A stretch of 64,000 bases of DNA from Pseudolysinimonas sp051954455 (GCF_051954455.1 NZ_JBQCHS010000018.1:1-64000), one strand, 5' to 3'; shown: positions 48,455 through 57,277, counted from the stretch's first letter. Notes: generated by a model from the letters alone, not told the origin. Program-made: numbers and translations.

Positions 48455-48469
48455 CCGACCCTAGGTCGG
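48455..48469. promoter_or_regulatory. Operator-like palindrome upstream of fadAB
   Basis: CCGACC-CTA-GGTCGG is a perfect 6-bp inverted repeat. On the minus strand it embeds TAGGGT, a possible -10 element for fadA, so a bound repressor would block the promoter. It lies between divergent flanks, with rnd reading in the same direction as fadA beyond it. Confidence 0.45.
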
Positions 48470-48502
48470 GCCCTCCGACGGCGCCGGGTCCGTTGACCCT
48501 TC

Positions 48503-49735
48503 CTACGAAGGGGCCTCCGACGGCTCTCCGACGGTTTGGGGAGGTGCGACAAAGGCATCGGCGATCACCTGTGCGGTTGCCTCAACCTGCCAGGGCCGGG
48601 CCCCGAGCGCGGCCAGGGCTGCGGCGAGGCCGGCCGCATCCGCGGGGCTCGGTGGCGTCCAGGCGACGCGGCGCAGGTAGTCCGGGGTCAGGAGGTTCTC
48701 GACGGGGAGGCCGAGCCGCTCCGCGACCTCGGCGACCGCGGGCCGGGCGGCGCGGAGCCGCGCGTCCGCCTCCGGGTTCTTGTCGCCCCAGACCCGGGGC
48801 GGCGGCAGTGCATCGCCCGGCGGCCGCACCTGCGGCAGATCCGTGGTCGCGCGACCCGCCTCGATGGCGGCGAACCACCGGTCGATCTGACTGCGGCTGG
48901 CGCGGCCGGTGAACTCCTTGAGCGCGGCGAGCTCCCGCTTGCTCGCCGGGAGGACGCGCGCGGCGGCCGTCAGGGCGGCATCGGGGACGAGCCGGCCGGG
49001 GGCCGTGTCGATCTCCCGCGCGTACGCGTCCCGCGCCTCCCACAGCTCCCGCGCCACGGCGAGGTTGCGTGCCTGCCGGATCGCGTGGATCCCGGAGAGC
49101 CGCCGCCACGGCTCCTCGCGCACCGGGGTCCGGTGTGCGAGCACCGCGTCGAACTCCTGCCGCGCGATCTCGTTCTTGCCCTGCTCGTCGAGGATCGCGG
49201 CGAGGGCGTCGCGGAGGTCGGGGAGCAGCTCGACGTCGAGCGCGGCGTAGACGAGCCAGCTCTGGGGGAGCGGCCGGGTCGACCAGTCGGCCGCCGAGTG
49301 CTCCTTCGCCAGGTGGATGCCGAGCAGGTCCTCGACGACCGTGCCGAGGCCGACGCGCGGCAGGCCGGCGAGCCGGGCGCCGAGCTCGGTGTCGAAGATG
49401 CGCTCGGGGTCGAGGCCCACCTCGCGCAGGCATGCGAGGTCCTGGCTGGCCGCGTGCAGGATCCACTCCTCGCCGCGCATCGCGTCGGCCAGGGCGCCGA
49501 GGTCGCCGAGCGCGGGCGGGTCGAAGAGCGCGACCGTCGAGCCGCGTCGGTAGACCTGGATGAGGTAGGCGCGCTGCGAGTAGCGGAAGCCGGACGCGCG
49601 CTCGGCGTCGACGGCGAACGGGCCGGAGCCGGCCGCGAGGTCGGCGACGGCCGCGTCGAAGGCCTCGCGGGTGTCGATGACGGGGAGCTCCGCGTGCGGC
49701 AGCGGCTCGCGCGCGGGCGTGGCGGGATCAGTCAC
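48503..49735 (-). CDS. rnd: RNase D-like 3'-5' exonuclease with HRDC domain
   Basis: This 410-residue DEDD exonuclease has ExoI FAVDAERASGFRYS (D and E), ExoII ILHAASQDLACL (D) and ExoIII SWLVYAALDVELLPDL (Y and D), followed by an HRDC domain near residues 205-285 and a long C-terminal helical tail. It trims structured RNA 3' ends. The GTG at 49735 overlaps the 3' end of the DUF3000 gene by 8 nt. Upstream frame sequence is antisense-like and not part of the protein. In actinobacteria this gene is regularly paired with DUF3000. Confidence 0.93.
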   Translation of the reverse strand: MTDPATPAREPLPHAELPVIDTREAFDAAVADLAAGSGPFAVDAERASGFRYSQRAYLIQVYRRGSTVALFDPPALGDLGALADAMRGEEWILHAASQDLACLREVGLDPERIFDTELGARLAGLPRVGLGTVVEDLLGIHLAKEHSAADWSTRPLPQSWLVYAALDVELLPDLRDALAAILDEQGKNEIARQEFDAVLAHRTPVREEPWRRLSGIHAIRQARNLAVARELWEARDAYAREIDTAPGRLVPDAALTAAARVLPASKRELAALKEFTGRASRSQIDRWFAAIEAGRATTDLPQVRPPGDALPPPRVWGDKNPEADARLRAARPAVAEVAERLGLPVENLLTPDYLRRVAWTPPSPADAAGLAAALAALGARPWQVEATAQVIADAFVAPPQTVGEPSEAPS

Positions 49736-50321
49736 GCAGCGCTCGCACTCCCGGGAGCAGGCCGACGGCCCCGTCGGTCGGGGGGAGCCCGGCCAGCAGG
49801 CAGAGCAGGTCGCCCCATCCGGCCGCGTGCTGCCCGAGATCGCCGCCCTCCGGGCTCCACGAGGCGCGCAGCTCGAGCTGCGCGCTGTCGGTGGCCCCGG
49901 CGAGATCACCGAACCCGGTGGAGAGGACCTTGGTTGCCGTGCCCGAGGCGGCGTGATAGGCGGCTCCGCGGGCGGCCAGGCCGTCGACCAGCCACGACCA
50001 GGCGACCTCCGCGACGAACGGGTCGAGCCCGATGTCGGTCTCGAGCGGCGCCTGCGCGAAGCAGACGACTCGGAACCCGCCGCCCCACGCCTCCGGCTCG
50101 TCCGGGTCGTAGAGCAGCACGAATCGTCCGGTGCCGAGCAGCGAGTCCACGCCGTGGGTCACGGGGCGGACGTCGCCGGCGAGCGCGATCGCGAAGGGGG
50201 CGAGGCCGGCCGGGGCGTCGATCTCCTCGACGACCAGCTCCTCCCGCAGCGTCGCGGCGCGCACCGCCTCCTGCGCGGCACGGAAAGGGGCCGGCACCAG
50301 GGGACCGGACGTCTGTGCCAC
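49728..50321 (-). CDS. DUF3000 protein
   Basis: This 197-residue protein begins MAQTSGPLVPAPFRAAQEAV and contains FAIALAGDVRP, GRFVLLYDPDEPEAWGG, RVVCFAQAPLETDIG and a C-terminal LSTGFGDLAG...LELRASWSP part. It matches DUF3000, which is found upstream of rnd in actinobacteria. Its function is unknown. The GTG start has TAATCT 6 nt upstream, indicating a leaderless transcript. Confidence 0.88.
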   Translation of the reverse strand: MAQTSGPLVPAPFRAAQEAVRAATLREELVVEEIDAPAGLAPFAIALAGDVRPVTHGVDSLLGTGRFVLLYDPDEPEAWGGGFRVVCFAQAPLETDIGLDPFVAEVAWSWLVDGLAARGAAYHAASGTATKVLSTGFGDLAGATDSAQLELRASWSPEGGDLGQHAAGWGDLLCLLAGLPPTDGAVGLLPGVRALRD

Positions 50322-50327
50322 GTCAGC

Positions 50328-50333
50328 AGATTA
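50328..50333 (-). promoter_or_regulatory. -10 element for leaderless DUF3000 gene
   Basis: On the minus strand TAATCT is followed by 6 nt and then the GTG at 50321. Confidence 0.6.
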
Positions 50334-50387
50334 GGCTTCCCTGGGAGCGGCGCGTGCGGAACACGCCGCCGAATCGGCGGGAGCGGG

Positions 50388-51608
50388 ATGCGCCAGAGGG
50401 GTCCGCGAGGGGTCATCGCCCCGCGACCGCGTGCCCGGCGCGCCGCCGTCGGCGCGGCGATCGGCGTCGCGGGAGCCCTCAGCGCCGCAGCGCTGGGATC
50501 GGCGGCCATCACGGTGCTCGTGGCCCGCGCGGTCATCGTGCCGCCGTCGCGGCGCACCGAGGATGTGCGGATCCTGCGGGTCGACGCGACGCGGCGGCTG
50601 ATCACGCTCTCGGTCACGCCCGACTCCGTGCTCCCCGGCGTCTACAGCTTCTGGTTCGACCAGGACGCGGGCAACGCGCGGGTCGGTGAGATCGTGGCGC
50701 AGACCGCGACCACCGTCACCCGACGCCTGCTGGGGGTCGAGTTCGGCGACCTCGGGGAGGCGCGGGTCGGGCGCTTCAACGGGTGGTTCTACCTGACGCC
50801 GGGCGATCTCGACGTCCCGTTCGAGGACGTGGCGATCGCGACGCCGCTCGGCGATGCACCGGCCTGGCGGATCCCCGCCGACTCGGCGCGGCCGTCCACA
50901 CGTTGGATGATCGGCGTGCACGGGCGCGCCGTGCGCCGCAGCGAGGTGCTGCGGGCCGTGCCCGTGTTCCGGGAGACCGGCTACGACTCCCTCATCGTCA
51001 GCTATCGCAACGACGGCGAGGCCCCGCGCAGCGCCGACTACCGCTACGCGCTGGGGGATCGCGAGTGGATCGACGTCGAGGCGGCGATGCGGTACGCGCT
51101 GAGCCACGGCGCGGAGGAGATCGTGCTCATGGGGTGGTCCATGGGCGGCGCCACCGTCCTGCAGGCCCTCACCCGCTCGCTCTACGGCGACCGGGTCACG
51201 GGCGTGGTCCTCGAGTCCCCGGTGGTCGACTGGATCGCGACCCTCGACTTCCAGGTCACGCTGCGCCGCCTGCCACCGGCCGTGCGCTATCCGGTGCTCG
51301 CGATGTTCCGCTCGCGGTGGGGCGGGATCCTCACCGGTCTCGCCGAGCCGCTCGACCTGCAGCGCATGGACTTCGTCCGCCGCGCCCGCGAGCTGGACAC
51401 GCCGATCCTGCTGCTGCACAGCGACGACGACGGGTTCGTGCCGTCGACGGCCTCCCGGGCGCTTGCCGTCGCGCGGCCGGACATCGTGACGTTCGTGCCG
51501 TTCGAGGTCGCCCGGCACACCAAGCTCTGGAACTACCAGCCCGAGCGCTGGGAGGGGGCGATCCGCGACTGGCTCGCGGCGCTCCCGTCCTCGGAGCGCA
51601 CGACGTAG
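50388..51608 (+). CDS. Membrane-anchored alpha/beta hydrolase
   Basis: This 406-residue protein has a basic N-terminus followed by a transmembrane helix near residues 20-47, so the catalytic part should face outward or sit at the membrane. The hydrolase fold shows the HGRAVRR oxyanion region, YRNDGEAPRS, the nucleophile elbow MGWSMGGAT, LLHSDDDGFVP with the acid residue, and a His in VARHTKLWN. The substrate is unknown. The ATG at 50388 is preceded by CGGGAGCGGG. The last 76 bp overlap antisense with the pyrimidine reductase gene. Confidence 0.82.
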   Translation: MRQRGPRGVIAPRPRARRAAVGAAIGVAGALSAAALGSAAITVLVARAVIVPPSRRTEDVRILRVDATRRLITLSVTPDSVLPGVYSFWFDQDAGNARVGEIVAQTATTVTRRLLGVEFGDLGEARVGRFNGWFYLTPGDLDVPFEDVAIATPLGDAPAWRIPADSARPSTRWMIGVHGRAVRRSEVLRAVPVFRETGYDSLIVSYRNDGEAPRSADYRYALGDREWIDVEAAMRYALSHGAEEIVLMGWSMGGATVLQALTRSLYGDRVTGVVLESPVVDWIATLDFQVTLRRLPPAVRYPVLAMFRSRWGGILTGLAEPLDLQRMDFVRRARELDTPILLLHSDDDGFVPSTASRALAVARPDIVTFVPFEVARHTKLWNYQPERWEGAIRDWLAALPSSERTT

Positions 51609-52144
51609 CGGGCGTAGCTCACCCCGGCGTTGTCGACCAGGAGGTGCTGCAGTTCCAACCGGGGCGTGCGGGCTCCGCCGAAGGGCGGGAGCGGGGTGCC
51701 GCCGACGAGCCGCGGCACGGTCGTGAGACAGATCTCATCGACGAGACCGGCGTCGAGGAGCTGCGCGACGACCGAGGGGCCGCCCTCGCAGACGATGCGG
51801 CCGTGACGCTCCGGCAGCGCTCCGAGCACGACGTCGACCGGGCGCAGCGCTGCGGAGCCGATGCGGCCCGACCGCGACAGCACCGCGAGCGGCGTGGTCC
51901 GGGGGACGAGCTGGGGCTCCGCGCGCAGGGTCGCGGCGCCGACGAGCACGACGTCCGACTCGGCGCGGATCGCCCCGAGGACCGCCCGGTCGGCCCCGGT
52001 CGTGAGGGACGACGACGTGCCGTCCGGGCCCACGGCGCTGCCGTCGAGCGACACGACGAGGTTCACCCGGATCCAGTCCGGCGCGGGAGCCGCGTACAGC
52101 TCCCGCAGACGCGCCCGGTCGGCGGGCAGCCGCCCGGTGTTCAG
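51533..52144 (-). CDS. Pyrimidine reductase family protein (RibD C-terminal fold)
   Basis: This protein of about 203 residues is of the dihydrofolate-reductase-like RibD-C type. It contains WIRVNLVVSLDGSAVGPDG, ADRAVLGAIRAESDVVLVGAATLRAE and RIVCEGGPSVVAQLLDAGLVDEI. No ATG, GTG or TTG lies in frame between the sufE 3' region and the conserved fold. The likely start is a CTG at 52144 that overlaps the sufE stop (CTGA). The C-terminal 25 residues are encoded antisense to the hydrolase tail. It probably reduces a pyrimidine or pterin-like substrate with NADPH; whether it acts in riboflavin synthesis is unclear. Confidence 0.75.
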   Translation of the reverse strand: MNTGRLPADRARLRELYAAPAPDWIRVNLVVSLDGSAVGPDGTSSSLTTGADRAVLGAIRAESDVVLVGAATLRAEPQLVPRTTPLAVLSRSGRIGSAALRPVDVVLGALPERHGRIVCEGGPSVVAQLLDAGLVDEICLTTVPRLVGGTPLPPFGGARTPRLELQHLLVDNAGVSYARYVVRSEDGSAASQSRIAPSQRSGW

Positions 52145-52578
52145 GCGGCGGCCTTCTCGCGCACCTGGCGCTGGATCCGGCCGAGCATCCCCATCATCCC
52201 GCGGATGCGGAGCGGGCTCACCGCCTCGGTGAGCCCGAGCTCCAGGGGGTAGTCGGCGGGGACGGTGAGCACCTCGTCCACCGTGAGGCCGTCGAGACCC
52301 TCGTGCAGGATCGAGGCGAAGCCGCGCGTCGTCGGCGCCTCCCGCGGCGCGGTGACGTTGATCCGCACCACGCCCTCGGTCACCTCGACGAACAGGAACA
52401 CGGGGGACTGGCACTCGACCACGCGCTCCAGCAGGTCGGGGTGATCGCGGTAGCGCTCCTCGAGCTCGGGCAGCGCCTGCGAGAACTCGAGGAGCAGCTG
52501 CAGCCGCTCGCCCTGATCTAGCGCGAGGAAGTCGTCGCGGATCGACGCGAGCGATGCCGGCAGCGGGGTCTCGGCCAT
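52141..52578 (-). CDS. sufE: SufE-type sulfur acceptor
   Basis: This 145-residue protein contains the SufE signature RVVECQSPVFLFVE with the sulfur-accepting C56, then RGFASILHEGLDGL and SPLRIRGMMGMLGRI. It accepts persulfide sulfur from a cysteine desulfurase and passes it on for Fe-S assembly. Its neighbour, 17 nt upstream in the same direction, is a rhodanese, so both handle sulfane sulfur. The ATG has TAGCCT 6 nt upstream, with GGAGGG between, so a leaderless or very short leader is likely. Confidence 0.92.
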   Translation of the reverse strand: MAETPLPASLASIRDDFLALDQGERLQLLLEFSQALPELEERYRDHPDLLERVVECQSPVFLFVEVTEGVVRINVTAPREAPTTRGFASILHEGLDGLTVDEVLTVPADYPLELGLTEAVSPLRIRGMMGMLGRIQRQVREKAAA

Positions 52579-52584
52579 CCCTCC

Positions 52585-52590
52585 AGGCTA
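52585..52590 (-). promoter_or_regulatory. -10 element upstream of sufE
   Basis: On the minus strand TAGCCT is followed by GGAGGG and then ATG at 52578. The hexamer lies between the rhodanese stop and sufE and would give sufE its own start. Confidence 0.5.
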
Positions 52591-52595
52591 GCGAG

Positions 52596-53489
52596 CTACA
52601 GCGTGCCGGGCTCGGCGCTGCGGGCGATCGGCACGCGCACCGCGCTGCCCCACTCCGTCCAGGAGCCGTCGTAGTTGCGCACGTCCGGCAGGCCGAGGAG
52701 GTGCGTCAGCACGAACCAGGTGTGGCTCGAGCGCTCGCCGATGCGGCAGTAGGCGATGACGGGCTCGTCCCCGCGGAGGCCGACCTCGTCGCGGTAGATC
52801 GCGCCGAGCTCGTCGACGGACTTGAAGCGGCCGTCCTCCGCGACCGCGCGCGCCCACGGCACGTTCGCCGCGGTGGGGATGTGGCCGGCGCGCAGCGCGC
52901 CCTCCTCCGGATAGTCGGGGGCCGTGGTCCGGTCGCCGACGTACTCGGGGTTCGAGCGGACGTCGACGAGGCGGGCGGTGCCGAGCCCGGCGAGCACGTC
53001 GTCGCGGAAGGCGCGGATCTTGGAGTCGTCGCGCTCGACGACCGGGTAGTCGACAGGAGTGACCGGGGTCGCCTCGGTCGTGTACGCGCGCCCCTCGGCC
53101 TCCCAGGCGGCGCGGCCGCCGTCGAGGAGCCGGACGTCCTCGTGGCCGAAGAGCGAGAACACCCAGAGCGCGTAGGCGGCCCACCAGTTGTTCTTGTCGC
53201 CGTAGAGGACGACCGTCGTGTCGCGGCCGATGCCGCGCGAGCCGAGGAGCTTCGCGAACCCGGCGCCGTCGACGTAGTCGCGGGTCACCGGGTCGTTGAG
53301 GTCGGTGTGCCAGTCGACCTTGACGGCGCCCGGGATGTGGCCGGTCTCATAGAGCAGCACGTCCTCGTCGGATTCCACGACCACGAGACCGGGTTCGCCC
53401 AGGTGCTCGGCGAGCCACGCGGTGGTCACGAGACGCTCGGGATGCGCGAAGGCCTGCAGGGCCTGGTCCTGGTCGAGCTCGACGGTCAT
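52596..53489 (-). CDS. sseA: Thiosulfate/3-mercaptopyruvate sulfurtransferase (rhodanese)
   Basis: This 297-residue protein has two tandem rhodanese domains. The first is inactive (no Cys in GDKNNWWAAYALWVF) and the second has the active-site loop AYCRIGERSSHTWF with C248. It carries the paired motifs YETGHIPGAVKVDW and RAGHIPTAANVPW. It transfers sulfane sulfur from thiosulfate or mercaptopyruvate to cyanide or thiols. AGGAGAA lies before the ATG, and a TAGCCT -10 lies further upstream. It is divergent from zapE and followed by sufE. Confidence 0.94.
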   Translation of the reverse strand: MTVELDQDQALQAFAHPERLVTTAWLAEHLGEPGLVVVESDEDVLLYETGHIPGAVKVDWHTDLNDPVTRDYVDGAGFAKLLGSRGIGRDTTVVLYGDKNNWWAAYALWVFSLFGHEDVRLLDGGRAAWEAEGRAYTTEATPVTPVDYPVVERDDSKIRAFRDDVLAGLGTARLVDVRSNPEYVGDRTTAPDYPEEGALRAGHIPTAANVPWARAVAEDGRFKSVDELGAIYRDEVGLRGDEPVIAYCRIGERSSHTWFVLTHLLGLPDVRNYDGSWTEWGSAVRVPIARSAEPGTL

Positions 53490-53602
53490 GAATGTTCTCC
53501 TGTCGTAGGCTGGGAGCCGCCTTCCAGGCTAAGCAGTCGACGCCCGGGCCCGCTGCCGTGCCGTAAGAGTTCGACACACCACCCGCGTGCAGAAGGACCT
53601 CC

Positions 53603-54646
53603 GTGCAGCAGCTCTCCGTGCCCTCGCTCGCCGACCGCTCGCCGCAGATGAGCGGGGCGGATCTGGCGGCGTCGCTGACCCCGCCGCGCCAGTTCACCGA
53701 GGCGACGCTCGACAACTACCGGCCCGATCCCGACTACCCGTCGCAGGCGGAGGCCGTGGCGAAGGTCCGCGCGTTCGCGGACGGGTGGAACCGTCGGGAC
53801 GGGGGCGGGGGCCTCTTCGGGCGTCGTCGTTCGAAGGAGCAGGCCGCGAAGCCCGGCATCTATCTGGACGGCGGGTTCGGCGTCGGCAAGACCCACCTGC
53901 TGGCGGCGCTCTGGAAGCTCGCGCCCGGGCGGAAGTACTTCGGCACCTTCATCGAGTACACGGCGCTCGTGGGCGCGCTCGGCTACGCGGGGGCGGCGAA
54001 GCTGCTGAAGGGCGCCAGCCTGCTCGCGATCGACGAGTTCGAGCTCGACGACCCGGGCGACACGATGATGATGAGCCGGCTGCTCGGTGACCTGGTCGCC
54101 TCCGGCACGCGGATCGCGGCCACCTCGAACACGCCGCCGAACGCCCTCGGGGAGGGCCGCTTCGCCGCCGCCGACTTCCTCCGCGAGATCTCCGCCCTCG
54201 CGGACCGCTTCGACATCGTGCGGATCGACGGCCTCGACTACCGCCGCCGCGAGATCGAGGGCCACGCCGTCGCCCTCGACGACGACGCGTTCGCGGAGCG
54301 GCTCGGCACGGCCGCCGCGGCGGGCACGGTCACCTCCGACGAGTTCCCGGCGCTGCTGCACCACCTGTCGCAGGTGCACCCGTCTCGCTACGTGAAGCTC
54401 GTCGACGGGCTCGACGCGATCGGGATCCGCGACGTGCGGACGCTCACCGACCAGTCGGACGCGCTGCGCTTCGTCGCCATGGTGGACCGGCTCTACGACG
54501 CGCAGGTGCGCGTGCTCGCGACGGGGACGCCGCTCGACGCGGTGTTCGGCGACGAGATGCTCGGCGGCGGCTACCGCAAGAAGTACCTGCGCGCCACCTC
54601 GCGCCTCATCGCCCTGACCAACATGGGCGTCACACCCGGCGCGTAG
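53603..54646 (+). CDS. zapE: Cell division ATPase ZapE (AFG1 family)
   Basis: This 347-residue AAA-like ATPase has Walker A GGFGVGKTHLL near 90-100 and Walker B LLAIDEFELDDPGD near 140, followed by sensor region AATSNTPPNALGEGRF and the AFG1-specific REISALADRFDIVRIDG. In other bacteria ZapE interacts with FtsZ; the actinobacterial role is inferred. GTG 53603 follows AAGGA. The 3' end overlaps the convergent nhaA by 17 bp. Confidence 0.93.
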   Translation: MQQLSVPSLADRSPQMSGADLAASLTPPRQFTEATLDNYRPDPDYPSQAEAVAKVRAFADGWNRRDGGGGLFGRRRSKEQAAKPGIYLDGGFGVGKTHLLAALWKLAPGRKYFGTFIEYTALVGALGYAGAAKLLKGASLLAIDEFELDDPGDTMMMSRLLGDLVASGTRIAATSNTPPNALGEGRFAAADFLREISALADRFDIVRIDGLDYRRREIEGHAVALDDDAFAERLGTAAAAGTVTSDEFPALLHHLSQVHPSRYVKLVDGLDAIGIRDVRTLTDQSDALRFVAMVDRLYDAQVRVLATGTPLDAVFGDEMLGGGYRKKYLRATSRLIALTNMGVTPGA

Positions 54647-55763
54647 TCCGCGCGCGGGCGAGCGTCACGACGGCTCCGATCACGACCGCCGCAGCCGAGC
54701 CGCACAGCACCGCGAGGGTGCCCTCGGTCGCCACCGCCTCGTCGCCCGAGAAGGCGAGCTCGTTCATGAGCAGCGACACCGTGAAGCCGATCCCGCCGAG
54801 GGTGGCGAGCACGAGGACGTCGCCGATCGGCGCGCGCGCCGACTTCGCGACGAGCAGCCCCCCGAGCAGCGCGCCGGCCGTGATGCCGATGAGCTTGCCC
54901 GCCGGCAGGCCGATCGCGATGCCCCAGAAGGCGGGGCTGAGCGCGCCGATCCCGACCGCCGGGATGACGACGAGCGATGCGGTCAGGGCGAACAGCGGCA
55001 GGACGATCGCGTTGGACCAGGGCTCGAGGGCGTGCCGAGTGCGCTGCGCGACCCGCGGCGACAGTGCGAGCCCCAGTGCGACGCCGGCGATCGTCGCATG
55101 CACCCCGGACGCGTGCACGAGCGCCCAGGTCAGGATCCCGAGCGCGACGAGCAGCACCACGACGAGCGGGGCGAGCCGTCCGCGGACGCGCGTGCTGAGG
55201 AATCCGAAGGCGACCACGACGGGGACGGCCAGCAGAAGGGGCGCCGGGTGCAGCTCCCGCGTGAAGAAGAACGCGATGAGCAGGATCGCGACCAGGTCGT
55301 CGAGCACCGCCAGGGCGAGCAGCAGCGCGCGGATCCGCGACGGCAGCCCCCGACCCGCGAGCGAGAGCACCCCCAGCGCGAACGCGATGTCGGTGGCGGT
55401 CGGGATCGGCCATCCGCCGAGCAGTGCGGGATCGCGCACGACGAGCACGTAGACGAGCGCCGGGACGGCGACCCCGCCGAGAGCGGCGATCGCGGGGACG
55501 AGCGCCTTGCGCGGGGTGTCGAGCTCGCCGTGGGTGAGCTCGTGCCGCAGCTCGATGGCGGCGAGGAAGAAGAAGATCGCGAGGAGCCCGTCCGTGATCC
55601 AGTGGCCGACGCTGAGGTCGAGCCCGAGGGACGCGATGCCGACGTGCGCGTCGCGCAGCCCGGTCATCGCGGGTCCGGCAGGCGAGTTGGCGAGGACGAG
55701 GCCGGCGGCGGCGGCGAGCACGAGGAGCACAGCGGCCAAGCGGTCAGAGCGCAGAATCCCCAC
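54630..55763 (-). CDS. nhaA: Na+/H+ antiporter NhaA
   Basis: This 377-residue inner-membrane antiporter has about 11-12 helices and the signature elements FFFLAAIELRHEL, IPTATDIAFALGVL and LAVLDDLVAILLIA (the Asp pair that binds Na+), plus a late GGIGFTVSLLMNELAF. It exports Na+ in exchange for protons and regulates cytosolic pH. The GTG start at 55763 was chosen as the first codon compatible with helix 1. It is divergent from amtB across a 185-bp region with the GlnR box. Confidence 0.94.
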   Translation of the reverse strand: MGILRSDRLAAVLLVLAAAAGLVLANSPAGPAMTGLRDAHVGIASLGLDLSVGHWITDGLLAIFFFLAAIELRHELTHGELDTPRKALVPAIAALGGVAVPALVYVLVVRDPALLGGWPIPTATDIAFALGVLSLAGRGLPSRIRALLLALAVLDDLVAILLIAFFFTRELHPAPLLLAVPVVVAFGFLSTRVRGRLAPLVVVLLVALGILTWALVHASGVHATIAGVALGLALSPRVAQRTRHALEPWSNAIVLPLFALTASLVVIPAVGIGALSPAFWGIAIGLPAGKLIGITAGALLGGLLVAKSARAPIGDVLVLATLGGIGFTVSLLMNELAFSGDEAVATEGTLAVLCGSAAAVVIGAVVTLARARTTRRV

Positions 55764-55839
55764 GGGTCCATTGTGGCGGCCGCATGATGAGCGATTCCCC
55801 GGCGCCGCGAAACACGATGTTCACATCCGGGGGCGGCCT

Positions 55840-55855
55840 GTAACGACCGCGAAAC
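55840..55855 (+). promoter_or_regulatory. GlnR-type operator upstream of amtB
   Basis: GTAAC-GACCGC-GAAAC matches gTnAC-n6-GaAAC exactly and lies 93-108 bp before the amtB start. A second GAAAC half-site occurs at 55809-55813 without a good partner. It is the same box type as the one upstream of glnA1. Confidence 0.72.
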
Positions 55856-55948
55856 ACGAGGGGCCCGCTGCGGTAACAGCCTCCCGCCACACTGACCCGT
55901 ACCCGAGCCGGCTCTCGGCCTCGGACCCGAGACGAAGGAACCTGCAAC

Positions 55949-57232
55949 ATGCTCCATTTCGCAGACTCCCCGACGGCGGCCGACGCGATCACGGCGACCA
56001 ACTCGCTGTGGCTGCTCGTCGCCGCGGCGCTGGTACTGCTCATGACCCCCGGCGTCGCGTTCTTCTACGGCGGCATGGTCAAGGCCAAGAGCGTCATCAG
56101 CATGATGATGATGAGCTTCGGCGCGATCGCGCTCGTCGGCGTGCTCTGGATGCTCTACGGCTACGGCCTGGCGTTCGGCACCCCGCTCATCCCGCACTTC
56201 CTCGGCAACCCGTTCGACGCGTCCAACAACCTGATCGGGCTCACCCACCTGCTCGGGATCGGCAAGGGCGGCGCGATGAGCCCGGACCTCGGCGGCCTCG
56301 CGTTCGTCGGCTTCCAGGCGACCTTCGCGATCATCACCGTCGCGCTCATCTCCGGCGCCATCGCCGACCGCGCCAAGTTCGGCGCCTGGATGGTCTTCGC
56401 CGGCATCTGGGTCACGATCGTCTACTTCCCGGTCGCGTACTGGGTGTTCAACCTCAGCGACGGCTGGGCCCCGAAGGTGCTGGGCGTGAACGACTTCGCG
56501 GGCGGCACCGCGGTCCACATCAACGCCGGCGCCGCGGGCCTCGCCCTCGCTCTGGTGCTCGGCCGCCGGGTCGGCTTCAAGAAGGGCATGAACCAGCCGC
56601 ACAACGTGCCGCTGACGCTCATCGGTGCCGCGATGCTGTGGTTCGGCTGGTTCGGGTTCAACTCCGGCTCGGAGGCGGCCGTCGACGGCGTCGCCGCGAT
56701 CGCCTGGATCAACACCCTCGCCGCCCCGGCCGCCGCGACCCTCGGCTGGCTGATCGTCGAGAAGATCAAGGACGGCAAGCCGACCTCGATCGGTGCGGCC
56801 TCCGGCGCGGTCTCGGGCCTCGTCGCCATCACCCCGGCCTGTAACATCCTGACGCCCGGCTGGGGCATCCTCCTCGGCCTGCTGACCGGGGCCCTGTGCT
56901 GCATCGCGATCGAGCTCAAGTTCAAGCTCGGCTTCGACGACTCGCTCGACGTCGTGGGCATCCACCTCATCGGCGGACTGTTCGGCACGCTCTACATCGG
57001 CATCTTCGGCTCGGGCATCGGCCTCCTCGACACCGGCAGCTTCAAGCAGCTCGGCGTCCAGGCGGTCGCCGCCTTCGGCGTGATGATCTTCAGCTTCGTG
57101 ATGGCCTTCATCATCGGGACGATCATCCAGAAGACGATGGGCTTCCGGATCAAGAGCGAGGACGAGGTCGCCGGCGTCGACACGTCGGTGCACGGCGAGG
57201 GCGCGTACGAGCTCGAGCCCGTCAACGCGTAG
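55949..57232 (+). CDS. amtB: Ammonium transporter
   Basis: This 427-residue trimeric channel has 11 transmembrane helices and conducts ammonium into the cell. The pore twin histidines are H190 (GGTAVHINAGAAGL) and H339 (VVGIHLIGGLFG). TPGVAFFYGGMV at the N-terminus, FVGFQATFAIITVALI and AAMLWFGWFGFNSGS are conserved. GAAGGAA precedes the ATG. A 14-bp terminator follows. The GlnR-type box upstream couples it to glnA1. No glnK gene follows; instead there is an Amt-like protein. Confidence 0.96.
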   Translation: MLHFADSPTAADAITATNSLWLLVAAALVLLMTPGVAFFYGGMVKAKSVISMMMMSFGAIALVGVLWMLYGYGLAFGTPLIPHFLGNPFDASNNLIGLTHLLGIGKGGAMSPDLGGLAFVGFQATFAIITVALISGAIADRAKFGAWMVFAGIWVTIVYFPVAYWVFNLSDGWAPKVLGVNDFAGGTAVHINAGAAGLALALVLGRRVGFKKGMNQPHNVPLTLIGAAMLWFGWFGFNSGSEAAVDGVAAIAWINTLAAPAAATLGWLIVEKIKDGKPTSIGAASGAVSGLVAITPACNILTPGWGILLGLLTGALCCIAIELKFKLGFDDSLDVVGIHLIGGLFGTLYIGIFGSGIGLLDTGSFKQLGVQAVAAFGVMIFSFVMAFIIGTIIQKTMGFRIKSEDEVAGVDTSVHGEGAYELEPVNA

Positions 57233-57246
57233 CGCCTCACCCGCGC

Positions 57247-57276
57247 GGGGCGTCGCCTTCTCGAAGGCGACGCCCC
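57247..57276 (+). terminator. Strong terminator after amtB
   Basis: GGGGCGTCGCCTTC and GAAGGCGACGCCCC make a perfect 14-bp stem around a TC centre. It lies between amtB and the promoter of the next gene. Confidence 0.88.
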
Positions 57277-57277
57277 G

